From assembly GCA_934358495.1 (NCBI GenBank), contig CAKRKO010000030.1:1-27673 (forward strand): a stretch of DNA of 27,673 nt. Direction: 5' to 3'. Shown piece by piece: positions 1-7,445 of this stretch. How positions within the stretch are numbered: the stretch's first letter is position 1; each line of letters opens with the position of its first letter. Below the pieces are notes generated by a model, which saw only the letters and a program-made list of their open reading frames with translations, was not told where the DNA came from and ran no database searches. A program made the position numbers and the translations under genes. This DNA is from an uncultured Eubacterium sp. (GTDB lineage Bacteria > Bacillota > Clostridia > Lachnospirales > Lachnospiraceae).

Positions 1-1
1 T

Positions 2-1351
2 ACCGTTGTTTACGCAAACGGCAGTTACACAGCCGATGTACTGGTAGAAGGTGAGAAAATAACCCAGGTGGCAAAAAACATTGATGCGCCGGGAGTGGCA
101 GTCATTGATGCGTCCGGGAAATATGTATTTCCCGGATTCATCGATACCCATACACATTTCGATCTGGACGCGGGAGATTTTCATACCGCAGATGATTTTT
201 ATACAGGGACAAAAGCTGCGATAGCAGGAGGAACCACATCAATCCTTGATTTTACCACGCAGGAAAAAGGGCAGACCTTAAGCGAAGCGCTGGATGTCTG
301 GCATAAAATGGCAGATGGAAAAAGTTCCTGTGATTATGGTTTTCATATGTCGATCACAGACTGGAACGATAAGGCAAAAAAGGAAATCAGGGAAATGACC
401 CGTCAGGGTGTAACCTCCTATAAGTTATATATGGCATATGATAATCTCAAGGTAAATGACAAAGAATTATTTGAGATATTGTCAGCAATTGAAGAAGAAC
501 AAGGCATCGCAGGTGTCCATTGTGAAAACGGTGACATTATCAAGGCGGTGACAGAAAAACTCAAAGCAGAGGAACGCAACAGCATACGCCTGCATCCGAA
601 GAGCCGCCCGGCGGAAGCGGAAGCAGAGGCCATTAACCGACTTCTGACCATTGCAAAGCTGGCAGGCACACCGGTAAATATCGTACATTTAAGTTCCAGA
701 CAAGGAATGAAAGTAGTCCAGAGAGCCAGAAAAGAAGGTCAGCAGGTATTTGTGGAGACCTGTCCGCAGTATCTGATACTGGATGAGAAAGAATACAACC
801 GTCCGGGATTTGCAGGAGCTGCTTTCGTATGTGCACCGCCGCTTCGAAAAAAAGAAGACCGGGAGGCACTCTGGGAAGCAGTTGCCAATGGCGAGATTGA
901 TATGCTTGGTACAGACCACTGCAGTTTCAATATGAAAGATCAGAAGACGCGAGGTAAGGATGATTTTACCAGAATTCCGGGAGGTATCCCGGGAACTGAG
1001 CACCGGCCACAGCTGTTTTATCAGTTCGGTGTAGTGAATGGAAGGATTTCCGTTGAACAGATGTGCCAGATTTTGTCCGAACGACCGGCAAAACTTTTTG
1101 GCATGTATCCGAAAAAAGGAGTCATTTTACCTGGCAGCGATGCCGATCTGGTAATCTGGGATCCGCAGAAAGCATGGACGATCTCAGCCGAGACACAGGT
1201 TCAGAATGTGGACAACACACCGTATGAGGGAATTTCAGGAACCGGAATGGCGGCACAGGTGTTTTTAAGGGGCTGTCCGGTGGCAGAATATGGAAAGGTT
1301 CATACGGAATTAAAAGGAAAATACATCCATAGAACGGCGCGTCAGTTATAA
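2..1351 (+). CDS. hydA: D-hydantoinase / dihydropyrimidinase, 5' end outside window
   Basis: A cyclic-amidase of the amidohydrolase superfamily that hydrolyses hydantoin or dihydropyrimidine rings. The reading frame is open from base 2, and the 22 codons before the GTG at 68 encode a normal hydantoinase N-terminal strand, so the true start lies left of the window and the GTG is internal. Counting from that GTG, the binuclear metal ligands are the HTH pair (H28, H30), the lysine of SYKLYMAY (K119, carbamylated in this family), the His of GVHCENGD, the His of NIVHLSS and the Asp of GTDHCSF. The C-terminal composite domain is complete. In anaerobic gut purine clusters an enzyme of this family (HyuA/YgeZ) stands beside an XdhAC-type hydroxylase, as here. 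The family is certain; the substrate (hydantoin, dihydropyrimidine or a uric-acid breakdown product) is inferred from context. Confidence 0.93.
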   Translation, partial: TVVYANGSYTADVLVEGEKITQVAKNIDAPGVAVIDASGKYVFPGFIDTHTHFDLDAGDFHTADDFYTGTKAAIAGGTTSILDFTTQEKGQTLSEALDVWHKMADGKSSCDYGFHMSITDWNDKAKKEIREMTRQGVTSYKLYMAYDNLKVNDKELFEILSAIEEEQGIAGVHCENGDIIKAVTEKLKAEERNSIRLHPKSRPAEAEAEAINRLLTIAKLAGTPVNIVHLSSRQGMKVVQRARKEGQQVFVETCPQYLILDEKEYNRPGFAGAAFVCAPPLRKKEDREALWEAVANGEIDMLGTDHCSFNMKDQKTRGKDDFTRIPGGIPGTEHRPQLFYQFGVVNGRISVEQMCQILSERPAKLFGMYPKKGVILPGSDADLVIWDPQKAWTISAETQVQNVDNTPYEGISGTGMAAQVFLRGCPVAEYGKVHTELKGKYIHRTARQL

Positions 1352-1391
1352 CTATGAGAATGTATACACGAATATGTATTTACAGGATTGC

Positions 1392-1445
1392 TTGTAAAGC
1401 AGTAAGGTACTGCATTATAATAAAAAGATGAAATAGTTTATTTCA
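1392..1445 (+). promoter_or_regulatory. ridA promoter with palindrome in the spacer
   Basis: TTGTAA (1392-1397) and TATAAT (1416-1421) are separated by 18 bases. The spacer contains an inverted repeat with arms GCAGTA and TACTGC around AGG (1399-1413). A second perfect inverted repeat, arms TGAAATA and TATTTCA around GTT (1429-1445), lies at the expected transcript start. The placement suggests operators, but the repressor is unknown. Confidence 0.55.
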
Positions 1446-1473
1446 CAATCTAAAAAGAAAGAAGGATATGATT

Positions 1474-1851
1474 ATGAAACAGTCAATCAACGTAAACGGA
1501 GCACCGGCAGCAGTAGGTCCATATGTACATGCTGTAAAAACAGGAAACATGATCTTCATCTCCGGTCAGTTAGGTTTAAATCCTGCAGACGGTACACTTC
1601 CGGAAGGTATTGAGGCACAAACCGTTCAGAGTCTTGAGAACCTGAAAACAATTCTGGAAGGCACAGGATCTGATTTTGATCACGTTGTAAAAACAACAAT
1701 CTTTTTAGCTGATATCGCTGATTTCGGTAAAGTAAATGAGATTTATGCAAAATATTTTGCAAACGAAGTACCGGCCCGCTCCTGCGTAGAGGTAGCAAAC
1801 CTCCCGAAAGCAGGTCTGGTAGAGATTGAAGCAATTGCTGTTGAAAAGTAA
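1474..1851 (+). CDS. ridA: RidA family 2-iminobutanoate/2-iminopropanoate deaminase
   Basis: A small trimeric cytosolic deaminase of the RidA/YjgF/YER057c family that hydrolyses reactive enamine/imine intermediates released by PLP enzymes. The 125 residues match the family length. The conserved substrate-binding arginine (R102, in PARSCVEV) and the glutamate (E117, in VEIEAIA) are both present, with the N-terminal GAPAAVGPY motif. An ATG also occurs at 1468, but GAAGGA (1461-1466) sits almost against it and is 7 bases from the ATG at 1474, which I therefore prefer. It lies between the hydantoinase and the TetR gene. If the upstream part of the cluster contains a diaminopropionate ammonia-lyase, RidA would clear the 2-aminoacrylate that enzyme makes; that gene is not in the window. 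Confidence 0.93.
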   Translation: MKQSINVNGAPAAVGPYVHAVKTGNMIFISGQLGLNPADGTLPEGIEAQTVQSLENLKTILEGTGSDFDHVVKTTIFLADIADFGKVNEIYAKYFANEVPARSCVEVANLPKAGLVEIEAIAVEK

Positions 1852-1910
1852 GAAATACAGGATTGTATACAAGAGTAACGGGTTAAACCAAAATAAATTT
1901 TAGCTGATTC

Positions 1911-1939
1911 TTGACACTGCCTGTAAGAAAAAATAAAAT
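1911..1939 (+). promoter_or_regulatory. Promoter of the TetR gene
   Basis: A consensus housekeeping promoter: TTGACA (1911-1916), a 17-base spacer and TAAAAT (1934-1939), about 45 bases before the TTG start. The perfect palindrome TTGTATACAA (1863-1872) lies upstream and could be a regulator site. Confidence 0.6.
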
Positions 1940-1983
1940 AAAAACCGAATGTTAGGGTAATCTTATAGGCAGGAGGCAAGAAT

Positions 1984-2598
1984 TTGAAAACAGAAACATT
2001 ACATGTTACAGAAACAGAAGAAAGGATTCTGAATGCGGCACTGAAAGTTGTAAATGATGTTACGATCAGTGGAACCAGAATGCATCTGATCGCAGAAAAG
2101 GCAGATATGGTGCAGTCAAATGTTCACTATTACTATAAAACAAAGCAGGAACTGTTAAAGGGACTGCAAGAGTGGATTTTAGAAGAATGCTACGATATGC
2201 AGCAAGTGAGTAAGAAATCAAGTAAAGATACACTGGAAGATCAGTTACATATTTTCTTTCAGCAGAAAAAAACACTGCTGACAAAGAAGAAAGAATATGA
2301 TTTTGCAGAAATTGATTTTCTTGTTCAGACAAGGATTGACGCAGACATCAGAGCACGTTTTCAGGAAGCATATGCGGTTTGGAGAGATAATATCCGGGAG
2401 ATCATTATTCGTTTTTGTCCGAATATGGACGAGACAGACAAAGAACTGATTCCATACATGGCAGTATCGTTGCTTGAGGGGGCTTCGATCCAGGTGCTGG
2501 TAGATGGAAAAGGCTTTGATGCAGACAGTTATTTTGCATATGCGGAAGAAATGGTGCTTCAGCAGATCAGAATTGCGATGGAAAAAAAGGAAGGGTAA
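1984..2598 (+). CDS. TetR/AcrR family transcriptional regulator
   Basis: A 204-residue one-domain-sensor regulator. Residues 10-58 form a TetR helix-turn-helix (ERILNAALKVVND, then MHLIAEKADMVQSNVHYYYKTKQELL), with the recognition helix ending in the typical HYYYKTK. The rest is a helical ligand-binding region without family-specific motifs that I recognise. The start is a TTG: AGGAGG at 1971-1976 lies 7 bases before it and no better ATG is available. The gene has its own promoter and is followed, 130 bases on, by the molybdenum hydroxylase operon. A near-palindrome at 2663-2684 between them is the best candidate operator. Control of the purine operon by a purine-related ligand is inferred from position only. 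Confidence 0.88.
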   Translation: MKTETLHVTETEERILNAALKVVNDVTISGTRMHLIAEKADMVQSNVHYYYKTKQELLKGLQEWILEECYDMQQVSKKSSKDTLEDQLHIFFQQKKTLLTKKKEYDFAEIDFLVQTRIDADIRARFQEAYAVWRDNIREIIIRFCPNMDETDKELIPYMAVSLLEGASIQVLVDGKGFDADSYFAYAEEMVLQQIRIAMEKKEG

Positions 2599-2662
2599 TT
2601 TTAATCCGATTTTTACAGGAACTTTACTATGGGGATACGAAAAGCTTTTCTGTACACTTCTG

Positions 2663-2684
2663 TTTGATTGAATAATCAGTCAAA
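2663..2684. promoter_or_regulatory. Candidate TetR operator upstream of the Mo hydroxylase
   Basis: A 22-base imperfect palindrome with arms TTTGA-t-TGA and TCA-g-TCAAA around ATAA; 9 of 11 symmetric base pairs match. It lies in the 130-base gap between the TetR gene and the hydroxylase, upstream of a possible -10 TACTAT (2694-2699), so a bound dimer would cover the -35 region. Size and symmetry fit TetR-type operators. Confidence 0.5.
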
Positions 2685-2728
2685 GGCATGTCTTACTATA
2701 TCATTTGCATCAGAATGGGGGCATTTCG

Positions 2729-5311
2729 ATGTATCAATTTTATGTAAATAATGAATTATATCAGGTAGAAGGCGATGGCGCATTATTGCCGTTTCTGCGG
2801 GATGTTTGTAAGTGTAAATCCGTGAAGGACGGCTGCAGTGAGGGAGCCTGCGGAACCTGCCATGTGCTGGTGGACGGAGTGGCAATGAAGGCCTGTATTC
2901 CGACCTTGTCCATGATGGATGGAAGATCAATTCTGACAGTAGAAGGATTTTCCGAGGAAGAAAAAGAACTGTATACATATGCTTTTGCTGAGGCAGGTGC
3001 TGTGCAGTGTGGATTCTGTATCCCGGGAATGGTCATCTGTACGAAGGGACTTCTGGACGTAAATCCAAATCCGACCAGAGATGAGATCGCATTTGCATTG
3101 CGAAATAATATCTGTCGCTGCACTGGATATAAAAAAATCATGGATGCGGTAGAATTGGCCGCAAAGATCAAACGGGAAGGAAAAGGAATCCCGAAAAAGG
3201 AGTTTTCCTGGAAGCTGGGCGAGCGCGTGCACCGTGTGGATGCCAGGGAAAAGGTATTAGGATATGGAGAATATGTGGATGACATGGAAGTGGAAGGCCT
3301 GCTTCATGCAAGTGCCGTCCGCTCCAAATATCCGAGAGCGCGGGTGTTGTCCATCGATATAGAGAAAGCAAAAGCGGTTCCGGGCATTGTAGACATCTTT
3401 ACCGCAGCAGATATTCCGGGAGATGTCAAAGTCGGACATCTGGTGCAGGACTGGGATACGATGATTCCGGTTGGCTCCATTACCCATTATCTGGGAGATG
3501 CCATCGCACTTGTGGTTGGTGAGAAACTGGATGCTGTGGAAAAAGCGAAAAAACTGGTGAAAGTCGCATACGAGGAACTGCCTTTTGTCAGCAATCCGCA
3601 GGAAGCAATGAAAGAGGATGCACCGCTGGTGCATAGAAGCGGAAATCTGCTGGCACACAAACATGTATCCAGAGGTAATGCAAAGGAAGCCATTGCCAAT
3701 GCAAAATATGTGTATACGGAAGAATTTCATACACCGTGGACGGAGCATGCTTTTCTGGAGCCGGAATGTGCGATAGGCATGCCGTATGAGGATGGTGTGC
3801 TGATCTATTCTAGCGATCAGGGAACTTACGCAACCCAGCATGAATGTGCCGAGATGCTTGGTCTTCCAAACGAGAAAGTCCGGGTTGTCAACAAATTGGT
3901 AGGCGGTGGTTTTGGTGGAAAAGAGGATATGTCTGTGCAGCATCATGCCGCACTGGCAGCTTATCTGCTGAAACGTCCGGTTAAAGTAAAATTAACGAGA
4001 CAGGAAAGTATTCTGATTCATCCGAAACGGCATCCGATGGATATGAAATTTACGGTTGGATGTGATGAAAATGGTATTATTCAGGGCGTTATGGCGACGG
4101 TTATCTCTGATACCGGAGCGTATGCATCCTTAGGCGGACCGGTTCTGGAACGTGCCTGTACTCATGCAGCCGGACCGTATAATTATCAGAACTTCGAAAT
4201 TGACGGAAAAGCATATTATACAAATAATCCACCGGCAGGAGCTTTCCGTGGTTTTGGCGTCACACAGACCTGTTACTGTATGGAAATGATGCTGACGAAG
4301 CTGGCAGAGCAGATTGGCATCAGTGCATGGGAGATCCGCTATCGCAATGCAATCCGGCCGGGACAGGTGCTTCCAAACGGTCAGATCGTAGATGAGTCTA
4401 CCGGATTGGTGGAAACACTGGAGGCAGTCAAAGATGTATTTGAAAACAATCAGTATGTCGGTATTGCCTGTGCTATGAAAAATGCCGGTGTTGGCGTTGG
4501 TATCCCGGATTTTGGAAGAGCGATCCTTGCCATTGTAGACGGAAAAGTACATATCCGTTCCGGTGCTTCCTGCATCGGTCAGGGTCTTGGAACAGTACTG
4601 GTGCAGATGGTCATCGAAAATACAGGCCTGACTCGTGATGATATCGTATACGATGCAGCAAATACCATTAATGCACCGGATTCCGGAACGACATCCGGTT
4701 CCAGACAGACCTTAGTTACCGGTGAAGCGGTACGTCGTGCTTGTGAATTATTTAACGAAGCAAGAAAGACGAAACGTATGGAGGAACTTGAGGGCGAAGA
4801 GTTTTACGGAGAATATCTGGCAAAAACAGATAAACTTGGCGCAGATGTTCCAAATCCGGTTTCCCATGTGGCATATGGATATGCAACGCAGGTATGCGTA
4901 CTGGACAAGGACGGAAGAGTGGAAAAAATTGTGGCTGCTCATGATGTGGGACGCGCGGTAAATCCGTTGTCTGTGGAAGGCCAGATCGAAGGAGGCGTGA
5001 TCATGTCACTTGGTTACGCATTGCGGGAAAGATATGATCTGAAGGATTGTAAACCATTATCCAAATATGGAACGCTTGGATTATTCCGTGCAAACCAGAT
5101 TCCGGAAGTGGAAAGTATCGTTGTAGAAAAAGCGGGACTGAATGTGGCATGCGGAGCTATCGGTATTGGAGAGATTACTTCTATTCCGACAGCACCGGCT
5201 ATTGCAGCAGCTTATTACAGTTATGACGGTAAATATCGTACAAGCCTTCCACTTGCGGATACACCGTATGAAGAAGACGCAGAGCAGAAAAAGGGGGAAG
5301 AGCAGTTATGA
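2729..5311 (+). CDS. Fused iron-sulfur/molybdopterin hydroxylase, xanthine dehydrogenase XdhAC type
   Basis: A molybdenum hydroxylase of the xanthine oxidase family, 860 residues from the ATG at 2729 (GGGGG at 2717-2721; the in-frame TTG at 2705 has no ribosome site). Residues 1-155 carry two [2Fe-2S] clusters: C36/C41/C44/C56 (plant-ferredoxin type) and C94/C97/C129/C131 (CGFC and CRC). The Mo domain follows from about residue 165. It has GGGFGGKE (392-399), GAFRGFG (504-510), a GQGLGT loop and the base glutamate E815 in GIGEITS. The FAD domain of classical xanthine dehydrogenases is absent, as in the XdhAC-type and selenium-dependent Mo hydroxylases of anaerobes. It probably interconverts xanthine and urate or a related purine, passing electrons to the ferredoxin encoded next, with which it overlaps by ATGA. 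Intact, with no frameshift. Substrate specificity and labile selenium are inferences. Confidence 0.9.
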   Translation: MYQFYVNNELYQVEGDGALLPFLRDVCKCKSVKDGCSEGACGTCHVLVDGVAMKACIPTLSMMDGRSILTVEGFSEEEKELYTYAFAEAGAVQCGFCIPGMVICTKGLLDVNPNPTRDEIAFALRNNICRCTGYKKIMDAVELAAKIKREGKGIPKKEFSWKLGERVHRVDAREKVLGYGEYVDDMEVEGLLHASAVRSKYPRARVLSIDIEKAKAVPGIVDIFTAADIPGDVKVGHLVQDWDTMIPVGSITHYLGDAIALVVGEKLDAVEKAKKLVKVAYEELPFVSNPQEAMKEDAPLVHRSGNLLAHKHVSRGNAKEAIANAKYVYTEEFHTPWTEHAFLEPECAIGMPYEDGVLIYSSDQGTYATQHECAEMLGLPNEKVRVVNKLVGGGFGGKEDMSVQHHAALAAYLLKRPVKVKLTRQESILIHPKRHPMDMKFTVGCDENGIIQGVMATVISDTGAYASLGGPVLERACTHAAGPYNYQNFEIDGKAYYTNNPPAGAFRGFGVTQTCYCMEMMLTKLAEQIGISAWEIRYRNAIRPGQVLPNGQIVDESTGLVETLEAVKDVFENNQYVGIACAMKNAGVGVGIPDFGRAILAIVDGKVHIRSGASCIGQGLGTVLVQMVIENTGLTRDDIVYDAANTINAPDSGTTSGSRQTLVTGEAVRRACELFNEARKTKRMEELEGEEFYGEYLAKTDKLGADVPNPVSHVAYGYATQVCVLDKDGRVEKIVAAHDVGRAVNPLSVEGQIEGGVIMSLGYALRERYDLKDCKPLSKYGTLGLFRANQIPEVESIVVEKAGLNVACGAIGIGEITSIPTAPAIAAAYYSYDGKYRTSLPLADTPYEEDAEQKKGEEQL

Positions 5312-5772
5312 AAAAACCAGTTCGTAAATTTGCTTATGTGGCGTGTAATGGCGGAACACACAACCACAGCTGCCAATACGGCTGCATCGGCTGCGGCGCC
5401 TGCGTGGAAGCCTGCCGAAAAAATGCTGTGAGTCTCAATGCTAAGGGTGTAGCAGAGATTGACCGCATCCATTGCGTTGGGTGTCGATTGTGCGAAAAAG
5501 CCTGTCCACAGCATATTATTCATATGCATCAGGTGGGAGAATCCTTTCTGGTGCTCTGTTCCAACCAGGACAAAGGTGTGCAAGCAAAAGAGGCTTGCGA
5601 TGTGAGCTGCATCGGCTGTGGGCTGTGCCACAAAAACTGCCCAAGTGAGGCAATACAGATAAGAAATAATTGTGCGGTTATATATGAAGCGGACTGTTTA
5701 TCCTGTGGAAATTGCGTGGTGAAATGTCCGAGAAATGCAATTGTTGATATCCGTGGATTTATAAAAAAATAG
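5308..5772 (+). CDS. Polyferredoxin with four [4Fe-4S] motifs
   Basis: A 154-residue soluble iron-sulfur protein. Four CX2CX2CX3C motifs are visible in order: CIGCGACVEAC, CVGCRLCEKACP, CIGCGLCHKNCP and CLSCGNCVVKCP, which predicts four [4Fe-4S] clusters. Extra cysteines occur in the N-terminal ACNGGTHNHSC segment. The third motif and the stretch before it resemble the C-terminal part of RnfB-type ferredoxins. The start ATG overlaps the hydroxylase stop (ATGA), with AAGGGGGAAG about 9 bases upstream, so the two proteins are probably made together. The likely role is electron carrier for the FAD-less hydroxylase. No FAD or NAD domain is present, so the final donor or acceptor lies elsewhere. 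Confidence 0.88.
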   Translation: MKKPVRKFAYVACNGGTHNHSCQYGCIGCGACVEACRKNAVSLNAKGVAEIDRIHCVGCRLCEKACPQHIIHMHQVGESFLVLCSNQDKGVQAKEACDVSCIGCGLCHKNCPSEAIQIRNNCAVIYEADCLSCGNCVVKCPRNAIVDIRGFIKK

Positions 5773-5801
5773 AATAAAGAAGTACATAAAGAGGAGGACT
5801 T

Positions 5802-5807
5802 ATGTAA
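5802..5807 (+). promoter_or_regulatory. Start-stop minimal ORF (ATG TAA) before the permease start
   Basis: AGGAGG (5792-5797) is followed 4 bases later by ATG TAA (5802-5807). The last A of that stop is the first base of the permease start (TAATG). The permease ATG itself lies 9 bases from the ribosome site. This could tune initiation or re-initiation, or be chance. Confidence 0.35.
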
Positions 5808-7159
5808 TGGAAAAGGCAAAAAGAGAAAGAGCATCCATTTTTGAACTCGATGGTATTCCACAGATGAGCAAAGCGCTTCCACTGGCTTTGCAGCACGTAG
5901 TGGCAATGATCGTAGGTTGTGTGACTCCGGCCATCATTGTGGCAGGCGTGGCAGGACTTGACAGTGCAAATCGTGTTATGCTGATTCAGTCAGCGTTGAT
6001 CGTTTCCGCAATTTCCACATTTTTACAGTTGTTCCCGATCGGTCCGAAAGGAGGCTTTCGCCTTGGATCCGGATTACCGGTCATCATGGGTGTCAGCTTT
6101 GCCTATGTGGCAAGTATGCAGGCCATTGCCGCAGATTCCGGTATCGCAGCAATTTTTGGTGCACAGATCGTTGGAGGTATCATAGCAGCGATCATCGGAT
6201 TCTTTATCGATAAAATCCGCAAAGTATTCCCGCCATTGGTAACCGGTACGGTTGTATTTACCATTGGACTTTCTCTGTATCCGACAGCTGTTAACTACAT
6301 GGCAGGTGGCGCATCCAGTGCAAATTACGGACATTGGACAAACTGGCTGGTAGCGTTTATTACATTAGCAATTGTTACCTTTTTAAATCATTTTACAAAA
6401 GGATTTGTGAAACTGGCTTCTATCCTCATTGGTATCATCTGTGGTTATATCGTTGCCGCATGTTTTGGAATGGTAGACCTTGCAGCCGTTGCACAGGCAA
6501 GCATTTTCCAGGCTCCGCAGATCATGCATTTCGGTATCAAGTTTGAGCCGTCATCCTGTATCGCGATCGGCTTACTGTTTGCAATTAATGCCATTCAGGC
6601 GATCGGTGACTTTACAGCAACAACGACAGGAAGTATGGATCGTGAGCCAACAGACAAAGAGTTGAAAGGTGCTATCGTAGGATATGGATGTACGAATATT
6701 CTCGGCGCATTTCTTGGTGGTCTGCCGACTGCTTCCTACAGTCAGAACGTAGGTATTGTTACAACAACAAAAGTTATCAACCGTGTGGTTCTCGGAATGT
6801 CCGCAGGTATTCTGCTGATTGCCGGTCTGGTGCCAAAATTCTCTGCATTACTGACAACGATTCCACAGTGTGTCCTTGGTGGTGCAACAATCTCCGTATT
6901 TGCATCCATCGCAATGACAGGTATCAAACTGATTACAACGCAGGAGATGAATTTCCGTAATACATCCGTAGTTGGTCTGGCTGTTGCACTTGGTGTTGGT
7001 GTAACTCAGGCTTCCGCATCTCTGGGCATGTTCCCGGCATGGGTAACCACAGTATTCGGAAAAACTCCGGTTGTTATCGCAACAGTAGCAGCAGTATTCT
7101 TAAATCTCGTATTGCCGCATGAAAAGCCGGAAATAAAGAAAGAAACAGAAGAAAAGTAA
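5807..7159 (+). CDS. NCS2 family xanthine/urate-type permease, copy 1
   Basis: A nucleobase:cation symporter-2 protein, 450 residues, with about 13-14 hydrophobic segments predicted by eye. The family signature Q-N-x-G-x4-T-K is present at Q313-N314 (QNVGIVTTTK), and AIGDFTATT resembles the xanthine permease group (XanQ-like) rather than the uracil group. It lies 34 bases after the ferredoxin and before a strong terminator, so it is the last gene of the hydroxylase operon and probably brings in its purine substrate. Two residues are odd. In the characterised family TM8 carries a glutamate (E-x-I-G-D) and TM9 an acidic residue before Gly; here they read Q264 (IQAIGD) and Y293 (VGYG). These assignments come from remembered XanQ sequence. 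Substrate and coupling ion are therefore uncertain. Confidence 0.88.
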   Translation: MEKAKRERASIFELDGIPQMSKALPLALQHVVAMIVGCVTPAIIVAGVAGLDSANRVMLIQSALIVSAISTFLQLFPIGPKGGFRLGSGLPVIMGVSFAYVASMQAIAADSGIAAIFGAQIVGGIIAAIIGFFIDKIRKVFPPLVTGTVVFTIGLSLYPTAVNYMAGGASSANYGHWTNWLVAFITLAIVTFLNHFTKGFVKLASILIGIICGYIVAACFGMVDLAAVAQASIFQAPQIMHFGIKFEPSSCIAIGLLFAINAIQAIGDFTATTTGSMDREPTDKELKGAIVGYGCTNILGAFLGGLPTASYSQNVGIVTTTKVINRVVLGMSAGILLIAGLVPKFSALLTTIPQCVLGGATISVFASIAMTGIKLITTQEMNFRNTSVVGLAVALGVGVTQASASLGMFPAWVTTVFGKTPVVIATVAAVFLNLVLPHEKPEIKKETEEK

Positions 7160-7191
7160 AATTTGATAAAATCTTGATATGAATGATGAAA

Positions 7192-7238
7192 GTTCTCCTT
7201 TTTACAGGTATTGAAGAATGTAAGAAGGAGGGCTTTTT
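7192..7238 (+). terminator. Rho-independent terminator of the Mo hydroxylase operon
   Basis: A 15-base-pair stem including G-U pairs: arms 7192-7206 (GTTCTCCTTTTTACA) and 7219-7233 (TGTAAGAAGGAGGGC), followed by TTTTT (7234-7238). It separates the first permease from the second. Confidence 0.85.
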
Positions 7239-7325
7239 ATCTCAGTCGAGAAGACTCCCACTTCTGCAAGTGGTGAGTAATAGCAAGTCTTTCTCAGTGG
7301 GAGTACAATCTCCGACTGAGATAAA
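7236..7325. repeat. Palindromic element, family 2, with two competing foldings
   Basis: A perfect 13-base outer stem (7236-7248 with 7313-7325; core ATCTCAGTCG / CGACTGAGAT). Inside, ACTCCCAC (7254-7261) can pair with GTGGGAGT (7297-7304). Alternatively CCACTT (7258-7263) can pair with AAGTGG (7268-7273) as a local hairpin; the two pairings exclude each other. The segment GACTCCCAC...GTGGTGAG...AGCAAG recurs at 22837-22865. It begins at the T-run of the preceding terminator. It may be a remnant of an IS200/IS605-type or other palindromic mobile element; no transposase is nearby. Confidence 0.6.
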
Positions 7326-7390
7326 TAAAATGGAGCGTTTCTATTAGTACTATTAATAAATCCTATAAATACAATTCATAAGAGGACTGG

Positions 7391-7420
7391 TTGTAAAACG
7401 GAAAATATTTGCGTTATAAT
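7391..7420 (+). promoter_or_regulatory. Promoter of the second permease
   Basis: TTGTAA (7391-7396), an 18-base spacer and TATAAT (7415-7420). The hexamers and spacing are the same as in the ridA promoter at 1392-1421. It predicts a leader of about 210 bases containing the structured repeat. Confidence 0.6.
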
Positions 7421-7445
7421 ATCTGAGAAAAAAAGAGATGCGAAC

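Noticed and set aside
68..70. GTG at 68 as the start of the hydantoinase
   Set aside because: The frame continues upstream to the window edge with family-typical sequence, and no ribosome site precedes the GTG.
1863..1872. TTGTATACAA and other TGTATACA words as a GntR regulon
   Set aside because: TGTATACA also occurs inside coding sequences (2970, 18140 and 21141), so the intergenic cases at 1361, 1864 and 17244 are not clearly above chance.
3257..3946. Long antisense open frame inside the Mo hydroxylase
   Set aside because: The plus-strand frame is a clear enzyme with all motifs; the antisense product has the His/Cys/Phe-rich composition of a codon shadow.
2729..5311. Truncated or frameshifted xanthine dehydrogenase because the FAD domain is missing
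   Set aside because: The frame is continuous with every iron-sulfur and Mo-domain motif in order; absence of FAD is the normal layout of this subgroup.
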